Positions 47,925 to 56,943 of a DNA stretch of 64,000 nt are shown one piece after another (positions within the stretch are counted from its first letter, which is position 1; each line of letters starts with the position of its first letter). The DNA comes from Friedmanniella luteola (GTDB lineage: Bacteria > Actinomycetota > Actinomycetes > Propionibacteriales > Propionibacteriaceae). The notes beneath the pieces are model-generated. The model did no database searches. It was not told the origin of the DNA and saw nothing but the letters and a program-made list of their open reading frames with translations. The position numbers and the translations under genes were made by a program. The stretch spans positions 2,542,001 to 2,606,000 of the forward strand of contig NZ_LT629749.1 in assembly GCF_900105065.1 (NCBI RefSeq), in the 5' to 3' direction.

Positions 47925-48659
47925 TCAGCTGACGTCGGAGCGGACGAGGCGGCGGGCGCCGAGCAGCGTCAGCGCGGTCCCGTACCCGAGCAGCACCAGC
48001 GCCGCTGCCCAGACGGGTAGCAGTCCGGCGGCGATGTCGCCGGAGATCGCCCGAGTGGCCCCGCCTGGTGTCCACGGCACCAGGACGTCCAAGCCGTAGG
48101 CGGGCAGCAGGGTCTCGACGACGAGCATCCAACCCAACGGCAGGATCAGGGCGGCCGTCTGGTTGCGGACCAGGAGGCCCACGGCGACGCCGAGCCAGGC
48201 CCACCATGCGGCGGTCAGCAGCCCTCCCGGGATGGCGCAGACCAACGCACCGTCCGGGTTGAGGTGCACCGCGCCGGCCGCCATCGCCCGGACGACTGTT
48301 ACGAGCAGGAGGAGTGCCGCCACCGCCGCCCCGGTGAGCGCTGCCGCCACCACCTTCGCGACGACGACCCGAGTCCGGTCCGGGCTGGCCAGCAAGGTCG
48401 ACGTCCACGTCGCGCTGTGGAACTCCCGGGTGACGCTGACCACGCCGAGGAGGGTGATGACGAAGATCCCCACGCCGCTGGTTCCCAGGACGGCGAGGGT
48501 GAGCTCGCGGCTGCCGGGCGTCGGAGCCCCGACGCGACCGAGGCCGGCGAGCAGGAGCTCGAGGCGGACCAGCACGAGCAGGACGGCGACGACGAGGAAG
48601 ACCCAGGTTGCCCGGGTCCAGTAGAGCTTCAACAGCTCGGTCCGGATGAGGGTGGTCAT
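47925..48659 (-). CDS. ABC-2-type exporter permease (first)
   Basis: 244 residues, six predicted membrane helices, N-terminal LIRTELLKLYWTRATWVF and the loop TREFHSATWTSTLLASPDRTRVVVAK. ATG 48659 overlaps the ATPase stop by four bases. Paired with the second permease it probably forms the membrane heterodimer of the exporter. Confidence 0.87.
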   Translation of the reverse strand: MTTLIRTELLKLYWTRATWVFLVVAVLLVLVRLELLLAGLGRVGAPTPGSRELTLAVLGTSGVGIFVITLLGVVSVTREFHSATWTSTLLASPDRTRVVVAKVVAAALTGAAVAALLLLVTVVRAMAAGAVHLNPDGALVCAIPGGLLTAAWWAWLGVAVGLLVRNQTAALILPLGWMLVVETLLPAYGLDVLVPWTPGGATRAISGDIAAGLLPVWAAALVLLGYGTALTLLGARRLVRSDVS

Positions 48660-49555
48660 GACGCGCTCGGTCCGGTCCCGGTGAGCTCGAGGAAGGCGTC
48701 CTCGAGGTTGTGCCGCTCCGCCTGCATCTCGTAGACGACGAGGCCCGTGGCCGCGACGGCCTCCCCCACCTGCTGCGTGGTGACCCCACGGGCGATCACC
48801 CCGTCCGGCGGGGCGAGCTCAGCGGTGATGCCGCGGGAGATGAGCATCTGGTGCAGCTTCTGCGCCTGCGGCGTCTTGACGCGGACGGTGTTGCCGGTGT
48901 CGCCGGTCAGCTCGCGGACGCTGCCCTGCATCTTCAGCCGTCCGTTCTTCACGATGACGACGGAGTCCGCCGACAAGGCCAGCTCCGCGATCAGGTGGCT
49001 CGAGACGAGGACGGTCCCGCCCTGCTCGACGCGGCGGCGCAGGAGCTGACGTAGCCAGTGCACACCGGCGGGGTCGAGCCCGTTGGTCGGCTCGTCCAGG
49101 ACGAGGATGGCCGGGTCGCCCAGCAGGGCGCCGGCGAGCATGAGTCGCTGGCGCATCCCCAGCGAGAAGCCGCCGACCCTGCGGCGGGCAGCGTCGGCCA
49201 GCTCGACCTCGGCCAGCACCTCGTCGACCCGGGAGGTCGGTATCCCGCTGGGGTGGGCGAGGATCCGGAGGTGGTTGCGGGCCGTCCGTCCTGGGTGGAA
49301 GCCGGTCGCCTCGAGAGCGGCGCCGACGGTGAACGCGGGCCGGCGGAGCTCGGGGTAGGGCGCCCCGTTGACCAGCGCGACGCCCGCCGAGGGGTGCACC
49401 AGACCCAGCAGCATCCGCAGGGTGGTCGTCTTGCCGGACCCGTTCGGGCCCAGGAACCCGGTGATGGTGCCGGCTTCCACCTCGAAGCTGAGGTCGTCGA
49501 CGGCCGTGACACGGCCGAAGTGCTTGCTGAGCCCGTGCACCGAGAGAGCGGCCAT
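48656..49555 (-). CDS. ABC exporter ATP-binding protein
   Basis: 299-residue ATPase of the lipoprotein/peptide-exporter CcmA type: Walker A GPNGSGKTTTLRML, signature FSLGMRQRLMLAGALL, Walker B ILVLDEPTNGLDP, and VSSHLIAELALSADS. The C-terminal extension (about 215-299) carries the regulatory domain of BcrA-type ATPases. ATG 49555 has the ribosome site GAAGGAAGGG; the ORF start at 49615 is rejected. First gene of a four-gene operon; the neighbouring two-component system suggests regulation, perhaps by an envelope or peptide signal. Confidence 0.9.
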   Translation of the reverse strand: MAALSVHGLSKHFGRVTAVDDLSFEVEAGTITGFLGPNGSGKTTTLRMLLGLVHPSAGVALVNGAPYPELRRPAFTVGAALEATGFHPGRTARNHLRILAHPSGIPTSRVDEVLAEVELADAARRRVGGFSLGMRQRLMLAGALLGDPAILVLDEPTNGLDPAGVHWLRQLLRRRVEQGGTVLVSSHLIAELALSADSVVIVKNGRLKMQGSVRELTGDTGNTVRVKTPQAQKLHQMLISRGITAELAPPDGVIARGVTTQQVGEAVAATGLVVYEMQAERHNLEDAFLELTGTGPSAS

Positions 49556-49685
49556 GGCCCTTCCTTCCCGAGGGTGGTGCGATGTGCTCTCCACGTTAGG
49601 AACGGGACCGCTCAACCTCGTCAGCCCGGAGCGGGCTCTCGGCCTACCGCACCGGTTGGAGCCGTCTCATCCCGGAAGGGGATGC

Positions 49686-50354
49686 TCAGCTGCCGCCGGG
49701 GTGGACGAGCCCGCTCTCGTAGGCCAGCACCACCAGCTGGGCCCGGTCCCGGGCCTGCAGCTTGGCCATCGCCCTCGACACGTGGGTCTTGGTGGTCGCC
49801 TCGCTCACCACGAGCGCGGCCGAGATGTCGGCGTTGGACAGGCCGCGGCCGACGAGCGCCACGACCTCCCGCTCCCGGTCCGTCAAGCCGGCCAGCAGCC
49901 GCATGGCGTCGGGCCGGGCGTGCCCGCGGGCCTGGACGAACGCCTCGATCAGCCGCCGGGTGGCGGCCGGGGCCAGCAGCGCCTCCCCCGCGGCCACCAC
50001 CCGGACCGCGTCGAACACCCGCTCCGGCGGAGCGTCCTTGAGCAGGAACCCGCTCGCCCCCGCCTCAAGTGCCGCGTAGACGTACTCGTCGGCGTCGAAG
50101 GTCGTCAGGATGAGGACGCGCACGGCAGCCGTCGTCGCGTCGGCCTTGATCATCCGCGTGGCCTCGATGCCGTCCAGCAGGGGCATCCGGATGTCGGTGA
50201 GCAGCACGTCCGGCTCGAGGGAGCGGACGAGGTCCACCGCTGCGCGTCCGTTCCCGGCCTCCCCGACCACGGTGATGTCGTCGGCGTGCGCGAAGATCGC
50301 CTGCAGGCCGGCCAGCACCAGCGGCTGGTCGTCGGCGATCACCACCCGCGTCAT
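49686..50354 (-). CDS. NarL/LuxR-family response regulator
   Basis: 222 residues. Receiver domain with acidic pair DD8-9, phosphoacceptor Asp54 (LTDIRMP) and Lys106 (FLLKDAPP), then a LuxR helix-turn-helix (LTDREREVVALVGRGLSNADISAALVVSEATTKTHVSRAMAKL). ATG 50354 overlaps the kinase gene (ATGA). It lies next to the ABC exporter operon and is transcribed in the same direction, so the exporter is its most likely target. Confidence 0.93.
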   Translation of the reverse strand: MTRVVIADDQPLVLAGLQAIFAHADDITVVGEAGNGRAAVDLVRSLEPDVLLTDIRMPLLDGIEATRMIKADATTAAVRVLILTTFDADEYVYAALEAGASGFLLKDAPPERVFDAVRVVAAGEALLAPAATRRLIEAFVQARGHARPDAMRLLAGLTDREREVVALVGRGLSNADISAALVVSEATTKTHVSRAMAKLQARDRAQLVVLAYESGLVHPGGS

Positions 50355-51544
50355 CGATCGCCCGTCACGTAGGGGAGCCTCGCCTCGACGCACCAGCCGC
50401 CGCCCGTCCGCGGTCCGGCCGAGACCGTGCCCCCGTAGAGCTCCAGCCGCTCGCGCATCCCGATCGCCCCGTGACCCCCGCCGCTCGTGGCCGCAGGCTT
50501 CCAGCCGGTCGCGGCGCCGTCGTCCTCCACCCGGATCGCCAGCAGCTGGGCGCCCGCCTGCACCTCCAGCCGCGCGCGGGTGGCGCCGGCGTGGCGCACC
50601 ACGTTGGTCAGGGCCTCCTGGACCACCCGGTACGCGGCGAGGGACACGCCGGCCGGGACGTGCTCGAGATCGCCCTCCGTCCGCACGTCGACGGTGACGC
50701 CGGCCTCCACGACCCTGGACACGAGGGTGTGCAGCTCCGCGACGCCCGGAGCGGGACCGCGTGCGGCGGCTCCGGCGTCCTCGTCCCGCAGGACCGTGAC
50801 CAGTCGTCGCATCTCGGCCAGTGCCTCCCGGCTCGCGCGCTCGATCACGTCGAGGGCGGCCAGCTCCTGCTCCGGCTTCTTGCCGACCGCCAGCCGCGCC
50901 GCCCCGGCGTGCATGGCGATGACGCTCATGCTGTGTGCGACGACGTCGTGCAGCTCGCGGGCGATCCGCAGTCGCTCGGCCGCCACGGCGTGCCGGGCGA
51001 GCTCGTTTCGCGCCTGCTCCAGCTCGGACGCCCGCTCTGCGCTCTCGCGGGCCAGGTTCTGCCAGCGGCGGGCCAGGGTGCCGAGGAACCAGGCCGCGGC
51101 CACCAGGGCGGCGAAGAGCACGACGGAGTCCCACCCCGGGAAGCCGGCGCTGAGAGCGAGGAGCAGCACGAGCGCGACCTCGGTGCACCCCAGCAGGACG
51201 GCCGCCCGGCGCCGCGGGAACTCGCTGCCGAGGGCGTACGCGACGAACAGCACCGCCGGCCCCAGCATGTAGACGGGCAGCCGCAGAACTAGGCCGAAGG
51301 CGGCAGCCGTGCCGAGCAGCCCGCCCAGGCACGGCAAGGGCGCCATCCGGCGCAGGGCGACCACTCCCCCGTGCAGCACTGCCAGGACGTGGGCCGTCCA
51401 TCGCGTTGCGGGCGGAAGTGCCTGGGTGATCTCCGAGGCCAGCAGCCAGGCGGCGTAGCCGGACACCACGGCCAGGAACAGGTCGACGAGCCGCGCCCGC
51501 GTCGGCGGCACGACCCTGAGCGCCTCCCGCCGGTCGGCCGACAT
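50351..51544 (-). CDS. Sensor histidine kinase (NarL-partner, HisKA_3)
   Basis: 397 residues. About five N-terminal membrane segments and no large outside domain, then the HisKA_3 helix RELHDVVAHSMSVIAMHAG with the phosphoryl His, and an HATPase_c domain (QEALTNVVRHAGAT, VEDDG, GHGAIGMRERL). ATG 51544 is chosen; the upstream frame reaches 51616 but is less likely. Partner of the response regulator directly downstream. Confidence 0.9.
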   Translation of the reverse strand: MSADRREALRVVPPTRARLVDLFLAVVSGYAAWLLASEITQALPPATRWTAHVLAVLHGGVVALRRMAPLPCLGGLLGTAAAFGLVLRLPVYMLGPAVLFVAYALGSEFPRRRAAVLLGCTEVALVLLLALSAGFPGWDSVVLFAALVAAAWFLGTLARRWQNLARESAERASELEQARNELARHAVAAERLRIARELHDVVAHSMSVIAMHAGAARLAVGKKPEQELAALDVIERASREALAEMRRLVTVLRDEDAGAAARGPAPGVAELHTLVSRVVEAGVTVDVRTEGDLEHVPAGVSLAAYRVVQEALTNVVRHAGATRARLEVQAGAQLLAIRVEDDGAATGWKPAATSGGGHGAIGMRERLELYGGTVSAGPRTGGGWCVEARLPYVTGDR

Positions 51545-51818
51545 CTGCTCAGTAAAGCAGCGCCGGAGCGGCTTGTCCCGGGTCCGCGGCGATGACGGTT
51601 CCGGTGCGGCCAGCACCCCGGTCGGCGGCGGCGCCGGGCCGTCGACTTCGCGCGGGACGCTCGAACCCGGCCGAGACGGACGTCACCGCGAGCTGGGCTG
51701 GAGGCACGGTGAGATCACCGTCGGCGGAGGATCCGACCATGGACAGGCGGGCCGCGTTGGAGGAACGTTCACGAGATCCTGGTCGCGATCCCGCACCAGC
51801 GAGAGGCAGGACAGCACC

Positions 51819-52490
51819 ATGGTGGTCGACACCGCAACCGTCCCTCGCTCCGCACGCACGCCTGACCGGTGGGGGGCCGGGTTCGCGCTCAGCTTCATCG
51901 TTCTACTCCTCGGCACCGAAGGAGCCGCTGCCCTGCCTGATGTCGGCGACAGCGCCCCCGTGGTCGCTGCCTTCTACAGCGCGCATCGCGGCTTCATCAT
52001 CACGCTCCAGCTGCTGGGGCTGACGGGTGCGGTGATGCTCGGCGCCTACGGGTGGCGCCTACGGGCCGTCGATCGGCTGGTCGGCGGCATCGGGATGGTC
52101 GTCGCGGTCTGCGCCGTGACGCCGGGCCTGCTGACGCTGGTGCTCGCGCTCGTGGCGAACCCGGCCGCGCCGGGCCGCGCGGGCACCTGGAACGGGCTGA
52201 TTCCCTGGGGCGACGACCTCCTGTTCCTGGGCATCGTGGCGTTCGGGGCGGCTGTGGCGTGGCGCCTCGGGCGTCGGCTGCCTGCACTCGGGGTCCTCGG
52301 CGCGGTGGTGTCGCTCGCGTGCCTCTCCCGGCTGCTGCTGGAGGCGATGGGCCGGCCTCGAGGCCCGCTGGAGTCGATCGGCCCTCTGTCGTTCGTGGTG
52401 CTGGTAGCGGTGATGGCGGTCCTGAGCTTTCTCGGCGTGCTCCCGCGTTCCGGTGCCGCAGGCGGCGGTTCCGGACCGGCGGCCGGGTGA
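51819..52490 (+). CDS. Membrane protein of unknown function, 223 residues
   Basis: After a cytosolic N-terminus (VDTATVPRSARTPDRWG) there are about six hydrophobic segments, one with FIVLLLGTEGAAALPDVGDSAPVVAAFYSAHRG, a loop seen in actinobacterial membrane proteins of unknown role. I do not recognise the family firmly. ATG 51819 follows GAGAGGCAGG; the in-frame extension back to 51573 is composed of odd Gly/Arg-rich sequence and is rejected. It sits between the two divergent kinase systems. Confidence 0.6.
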   Translation: MVVDTATVPRSARTPDRWGAGFALSFIVLLLGTEGAAALPDVGDSAPVVAAFYSAHRGFIITLQLLGLTGAVMLGAYGWRLRAVDRLVGGIGMVVAVCAVTPGLLTLVLALVANPAAPGRAGTWNGLIPWGDDLLFLGIVAFGAAVAWRLGRRLPALGVLGAVVSLACLSRLLLEAMGRPRGPLESIGPLSFVVLVAVMAVLSFLGVLPRSGAAGGGSGPAAG

Positions 52491-52569
52491 CCCTGCGCCT
52501 GGGACTTCGCCGACCACAGCCGCCTGGTGAGGGCAGGCGGCGGGCGCGCAAGCAGAGGCAGGTGGATGG

Positions 52570-53253
52570 TCAGGTCGGGGGATGCTCCGGTTGGTGGGCC
52601 ACCGGGCGAGCGTCGAAGAGCCCGGTCTGGTAGGCCAGCACGACCGCCTGGACGCGGTCACGGAGGTTGAGCTTCTGCAGGATGTGCGTCACGTGGGTCT
52701 TCACGGTCATCTCGCTGATGAAGAGCTCGCGGCCGATCTCCAGGTTGGACAGTCCCCGCGCGACAGAGCGGAAGACGTCGATCTCGCGCTGGGTCAGGTG
52801 CTCGAGTTCTGGTGGCGGTGTCGAGCGGGGGATGCGTGTGAACTGCTCGATCACGCGCCTGGTGATGGCGGGCGAGAGCAGCGCATCGCCGGCGGCGACC
52901 GTACGGATCGCCGCGATCAGCTGCTCGGGCGGGTCGTCCTTGAGGACGAAGCCACTGGCTCCGGCGCGCAGCGCCTCGTACACGTAGTCGTCGAGGGCGA
53001 AGGTGGTCAGGATGAGCACCCGGGCGGTGCGGTCGGCGGCGATGATGCGCTGCGTGGCCTGCAGCCCGTCGAGCTCGGGCATCCTGATGTCCATCAGAAC
53101 CACGGTCGGGCGCAGCCGGGCAGCGCGGGCGACCGCCTCAAGGCCGTTGCTCGCGTCGGCGACGACCTCGATGTCGGATTCGTTGGCCAGCAGCATGCGG
53201 AATCCGGCGCGGACCATGGACTGGTCGTCGGCCACGAGGACACGAATGCTCAT
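52570..53253 (-). CDS. NarL/LuxR-family response regulator
   Basis: 227 residues. Receiver with acidic pair DD9-10, Asp55 in VLMDIRMPELDG and Lys near 107 (FVLKDDPP); C-terminal LuxR helix-turn-helix (LTQREIDVFRSVARGLSNLEIGRELFISEMTVKTHVTHILQKLNL). It overlaps its kinase by four bases (ATGA). Close paralogue of the other regulator in this block. Confidence 0.93.
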   Translation of the reverse strand: MSIRVLVADDQSMVRAGFRMLLANESDIEVVADASNGLEAVARAARLRPTVVLMDIRMPELDGLQATQRIIAADRTARVLILTTFALDDYVYEALRAGASGFVLKDDPPEQLIAAIRTVAAGDALLSPAITRRVIEQFTRIPRSTPPPELEHLTQREIDVFRSVARGLSNLEIGRELFISEMTVKTHVTHILQKLNLRDRVQAVVLAYQTGLFDARPVAHQPEHPPT

Positions 53254-54449
53254 GGCTGGTCCGGCCCGATAGGGAGGCGGGCGGTCAGGACGAAACCGCC
53301 AGAGCCTGCGGGGCCGGCGCTCATCTCGCCGCCGTAGATCTTCACGCGCTCGCGCACGCCGACGAGCCCACGACCGAAACCGTCGCTCGCCGACGCCCCC
53401 ACGCCGTCGTCCCGCACCTCGATCTCCAAGGCCCCGGGCTGGTAGTCCAGCGTCAACGCGGCCTGGTGCGCCTGGGCGTGCTTCAGGACGTTGGTGAGGC
53501 CCTCCTGAGCGATCCGGTACGCGAAGAGGTCGAGCGTCTGTGGCAGGGGTACCCGCTCCCCCCGCACCTCCAAGCTGGCGGGGAGCCCGGCGCGCCCGAT
53601 CTCCGCAATCAGCGCGTTCAGGTTGTCGAGGCCCGGCTGCGGCTCGAGCTCGGGCGCCTCCCCCTCCGGACGCATCGCGGCCAGGAGTCGGCGCATCTCG
53701 GTCAAGGCGGTGCGCCCGACCCGCTCCACCCCGCGGAGCGCATCGCTCTGATCAGCCATGCCAGCGGGGAGTCCGTGCCGCACAGCGCCCACCTGCAGCA
53801 CCATCACGCTGATGGCGTGGGCGACGATGTCGTGCAGCTCGCGGGCGACCCGTGCACGCTCCTCCGCGACGGCGACCCGAGCCACCATGTCCCGTTCCTT
53901 CTCCGCGCGGGCGGCCCGGTCCTCCGCCGCTTCAGCCTGCAGGACGCGCTCCTGGAGGATGGAGCCGGCCAGCCAGGAGATGGCAAAAGGCAGCGGCGTG
54001 AAGACCAGCTGACTGATCGTGTGTCCAGGCAGGTTGCTGATGACGACCACCATGCACGCCAGCACGAGGACCAGCCCGATGCGGCCCTTCCGCGGGTCGC
54101 GTACGTTGCCCAGCAGGAAGGCGGCGGCCATCCCGAGCACGAACACGCTGTTGACAGACGGGATCAGCGGCCCGTCAGCTAAGGAGATCGCCGCCGCCAG
54201 CAGCCAGTAGGCCGCCGGCGCACCAAACGGGAAGCGGCGTCGCACGAACAACGGCAACACCATGGCCACCAGGGCCACCGCCTCGAGCCCGAGCGACATC
54301 TCCGGCGCAGTCGGCGCGTCGCCACCGATCATCAGCTCCAGAACGCTCGTGATGGTCAGCAACACGGTGACGGCGTCGAGCGCATGGTTCCGCGCGAGAA
54401 ACCCCCAGCGTCCCACCAGAGGAACGTACCGCCCGCCCCGACCGCCCAC
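53250..54449 (-). CDS. Sensor histidine kinase (HisKA_3)
   Basis: 399 residues: about five N-terminal membrane helices without a recognisable external sensor domain, a coiled-coil linker rich in Ala/Glu, the HisKA_3 helix RELHDIVAHAISVMVLQVG with its phosphoryl His, and HATPase_c (EGLTNVLKHAQAH, VRDDGVGAS, GLVGVRERV). Start GTG 54449 is the first codon; the true start could be internal. Divergent from the CPBP protease genes, which are candidate targets. Confidence 0.88.
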   Translation of the reverse strand: MGGRGGRYVPLVGRWGFLARNHALDAVTVLLTITSVLELMIGGDAPTAPEMSLGLEAVALVAMVLPLFVRRRFPFGAPAAYWLLAAAISLADGPLIPSVNSVFVLGMAAAFLLGNVRDPRKGRIGLVLVLACMVVVISNLPGHTISQLVFTPLPFAISWLAGSILQERVLQAEAAEDRAARAEKERDMVARVAVAEERARVARELHDIVAHAISVMVLQVGAVRHGLPAGMADQSDALRGVERVGRTALTEMRRLLAAMRPEGEAPELEPQPGLDNLNALIAEIGRAGLPASLEVRGERVPLPQTLDLFAYRIAQEGLTNVLKHAQAHQAALTLDYQPGALEIEVRDDGVGASASDGFGRGLVGVRERVKIYGGEMSAGPAGSGGFVLTARLPIGPDQP

Positions 54450-54534
54450 CTCCTACCTGAGGAGGAGACGGAGTCGTCGCCGCGGGGGACTCCGAACACC
54501 GCTTTCCGGCGATGTGGTCCGCACCCGCCGCTCC

Positions 54535-54540
54535 TAGCGT
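54535..54540 (+). promoter_or_regulatory. Candidate -10 of CPBP protease genes
   Basis: TAGCGT, 67 bases before ATG 54607; the leader has an AAGGGGAG ribosome site. Confidence 0.35.
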
Positions 54541-54606
54541 CGAAGCATCTTTCAGTGTCCACCTCGGCCGCAGCCCGCTCCGGCCGTCACGGCAAAGGGG
54601 AGCACG

Positions 54607-55398
54607 ATGACAGCAACGGCAGCACCCCCTCTCGGGGCTGGGACCACCGACGACGGCACCCGCGACCTCCCGCAGTACTCACTGCGCCAGATCCTGGGGA
54701 TCTGGGCTGCGGCGACCGTTCCGATGGGCCTTCTCGGCTGGGTCGTCACTCCGTGGATGAGTCACTGGCTGCGGAGCCGCGACCCCTTCATCGACGCCCT
54801 CATGATCTGCTTCAACCTCGGACTGGTGTGGATGCTGGTCATGGTGCTGGCCCTCGTCAGACGAGAGCAGGGTTCCCTCGCCTGGCCCGCCGTCCGCGAC
54901 GCGCTCTGGCTCAGGGCTCCCCGCGACCCGAAGACCGAGCGGGTCGGCGGTCGCACGTGGTGGTGGGTGCTCCCGTTCGTCGTCCTCTCCGCGGGCGTCA
55001 ACGCGCTGCCCCTGGATCCCACCGGCCCGCTCCCCCGCGACTTCCCCGAGGCCATCCTCACCGACCGGGTGACGAACTACTTCCACGGCAACTGGGCCGG
55101 ATTCGCGCTGCTCATCGCCGTGGCGTTCCTCTCCCCCATCGTGGAGGAGCTGCTGTTCCGAGGACTCCTGCTGCCGCGGATGCGCGGGGTGTTCGGCCGC
55201 GCCGACATCCTGGCGAGCAGCGCCGCATACACCCTCTACCACCTCCATCAGCCGTGGAGCATGCCCGAGAGCTTTCTCGACGGCGTCCTCAACCTGGCCT
55301 ACCCCACGCGCCGCTTCCAGAGCACCTGGATGGGGCTCATCGTCCACACGGCTCCGAGCCTGCTCGTCGCCGTCACCACGCTCACCCTCGTCCTGTGA
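54607..55398 (+). CDS. CPBP-family intramembrane metalloprotease (first copy)
   Basis: 263 residues, about six membrane helices. The CPBP (CAAX protease/Abi) motifs are PIVEELLFRGLLLPRM (Glu-Glu pair near 182), a YTLYHLHQPW histidine motif and a C-terminal MGLIVHTAPSL histidine. These Glu and His residues bind catalytic zinc. The N-terminus LPQYSLRQILGIWAAATVP is shared with the following gene. Members process peptides or protect against bacteriocins in other species; the role here is unknown. Confidence 0.9.
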   Translation: MTATAAPPLGAGTTDDGTRDLPQYSLRQILGIWAAATVPMGLLGWVVTPWMSHWLRSRDPFIDALMICFNLGLVWMLVMVLALVRREQGSLAWPAVRDALWLRAPRDPKTERVGGRTWWWVLPFVVLSAGVNALPLDPTGPLPRDFPEAILTDRVTNYFHGNWAGFALLIAVAFLSPIVEELLFRGLLLPRMRGVFGRADILASSAAYTLYHLHQPWSMPESFLDGVLNLAYPTRRFQSTWMGLIVHTAPSLLVAVTTLTLVL

Positions 55399-55475
55399 CC
55401 ACCGACGAGGCCACGCGCGCCGCCCTGCCCATTCACGCGCAATCACCCGCCACCGCGATCAGGAGCAGCACCACC

Positions 55476-56276
55476 ATGGCCTGCACGACGCCCCCCTCGG
55501 TCGAAGCCCCGACCGACCGCCCCACCCCCGGGGATCCCACCCCGCTACCGCAGTACAGCCCGACACGCATCCTCGCCACCTGGGCGTCCGCAGCCCTGCC
55601 GATGGCCGCCATGGCCTGGATCGTGGCTCCCCTCCTCGCGCACGGCTTCGCCGGTCCCACCGCCCTGCCCCGCGCGCTCATCCTCGCGCTGACCGCCGGG
55701 CTGTTCTGGCAGTTCGTGGTCGTGCTCTTCCTGGTCCGCCGGGAGCAGGGCTCGTTGCGGTGGTCGGTCCTCAAGGAGGCGCTGTGGCTCCAAGCACCAC
55801 GCCGCCCCAAGGGCGGAAGGCGCGGCGGCTGGATCTGGCTGGTCGTCGTCCCCTTGATCATCGGCCTCGCGGCCAAGGAGTTCCTGCCTACCTTGCCCAC
55901 GCCAGCCGCCCGCGACATGGGCCTGTTCCTGCAGTCCGCCACCGGACAGACCTTCCTGTCCTCCAACTGGGGCTGGCTCGCGATCATCCTCGCGCTGCAG
56001 ATCCTCAACACGGTCCTGGGGGAGGAACTGCTCTTCCGTGGCCTTCTCCTCCCCCGCATGCAAGGCGTTTTCGGACGCTGGGACTGGGCCGCCAACGGGG
56101 TCCTCTTTGCGCTCTACCACCTTCACGTGCCCTGGGTGATCCCCCAAACCCTGCTCGACAGCTTCGTCGTCGCCTACCCCTCCAAGAGGTACCGCAGTGC
56201 CTTGATCGGGATCGTCGTCCACAGTGCGCAGAGCCTCTACTTCAGCATCCTCGTCGTCGCGCTCGTGCTGCGATGA
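55476..56276 (+). CDS. CPBP-family intramembrane metalloprotease (second copy)
   Basis: 266 residues, tandem paralogue of the preceding gene: shared LPQYSPTRILATWASAALP start, LVRREQGSL loop and GEELLFRGLLLPRMQGVFGR catalytic segment, then ALYHLHVPW and IVVHSAQSL histidine motifs. ATG 55476 has AGGAG upstream and makes the N-termini of the copies align; a GTG at 55395 overlapping the first gene is possible. The two genes likely arose by duplication and form an operon. Confidence 0.88.
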   Translation: MACTTPPSVEAPTDRPTPGDPTPLPQYSPTRILATWASAALPMAAMAWIVAPLLAHGFAGPTALPRALILALTAGLFWQFVVVLFLVRREQGSLRWSVLKEALWLQAPRRPKGGRRGGWIWLVVVPLIIGLAAKEFLPTLPTPAARDMGLFLQSATGQTFLSSNWGWLAIILALQILNTVLGEELLFRGLLLPRMQGVFGRWDWAANGVLFALYHLHVPWVIPQTLLDSFVVAYPSKRYRSALIGIVVHSAQSLYFSILVVALVLR

Positions 56277-56293
56277 CCGCGCTCCGAGATCGC

Positions 56294-56310
56294 CGGAGGC
56301 CGCGCCTCCG
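56294..56310 (+). terminator. Weak hairpin after CPBP genes
   Basis: 7-bp stem CGGAGGC/GCCTCCG, loop CGC, with a TTTT run about 20 bases later. Confidence 0.4.
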
Positions 56311-56929
56311 ACGTGGGCCCGGGCTTTTGTCGTGCGGTCCTGCCAATCAGCAGAGTCGACCATGGACGACTGCTGGATCCGCCACGATCGTGCGGTTGGC
56401 ATGGCCGTCGCGTGCGACGCCCTGACCATGCACAGAGTGGAGAGCCACCTGACGGTCGCCGCTGACGGGGCAGCGACGACAGTCAGCCGCAGCAGCGCAG
56501 CACCGTTCGCGGACCGACCATGCGATAGCGCGCGTCCGATCCAGGTCGTCGTGAGTGATCCCGACGTGGTGCTCACCATGTCTGCTCCGCGGATGTGCCC
56601 GGATTTCGTGAGAAGAGCGCGCGGAGGACGGGCAGGGCCAGGCCGCCTGGCCGGGTCTGCCGGAGTTCGGACAGGGCCTGTACTCAGCAGTGCCTGCCCG
56701 GGTGCCGATCAAACCCGAGGACGTGCAGCAGGAACGATCGGCGCGGCCCGCAGGGGCCGCCCCGGACCGGCAGCGACGATCCCTGAGCCATCTCGGTTCC
56801 TCTCGCCCAGATGTCCGACCCCTGTGGTTCGATCGGAGGAAGTCGAAGGGGTGGCAGATGCCTGGGCAGGGTTCACAGCACGCGAGAGAGCAGTCTCCGC
56901 CAACAGCGCGATCGCAGATCTGCGCGGTC

Positions 56930-56942
56930 TCCCCGCTACGAA
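56930..56942 (+). repeat. 13-bp direct repeat of the tRNA-fMet 3' end (possible att remnant)
   Basis: TCCCCGCTACGAA is identical to 45734-45746, which covers the tRNA acceptor 3' end and four bases beyond. No integrase gene is seen between the two copies, so an attachment site is only a hypothesis. Confidence 0.4.
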
Positions 56943-56943
56943 G

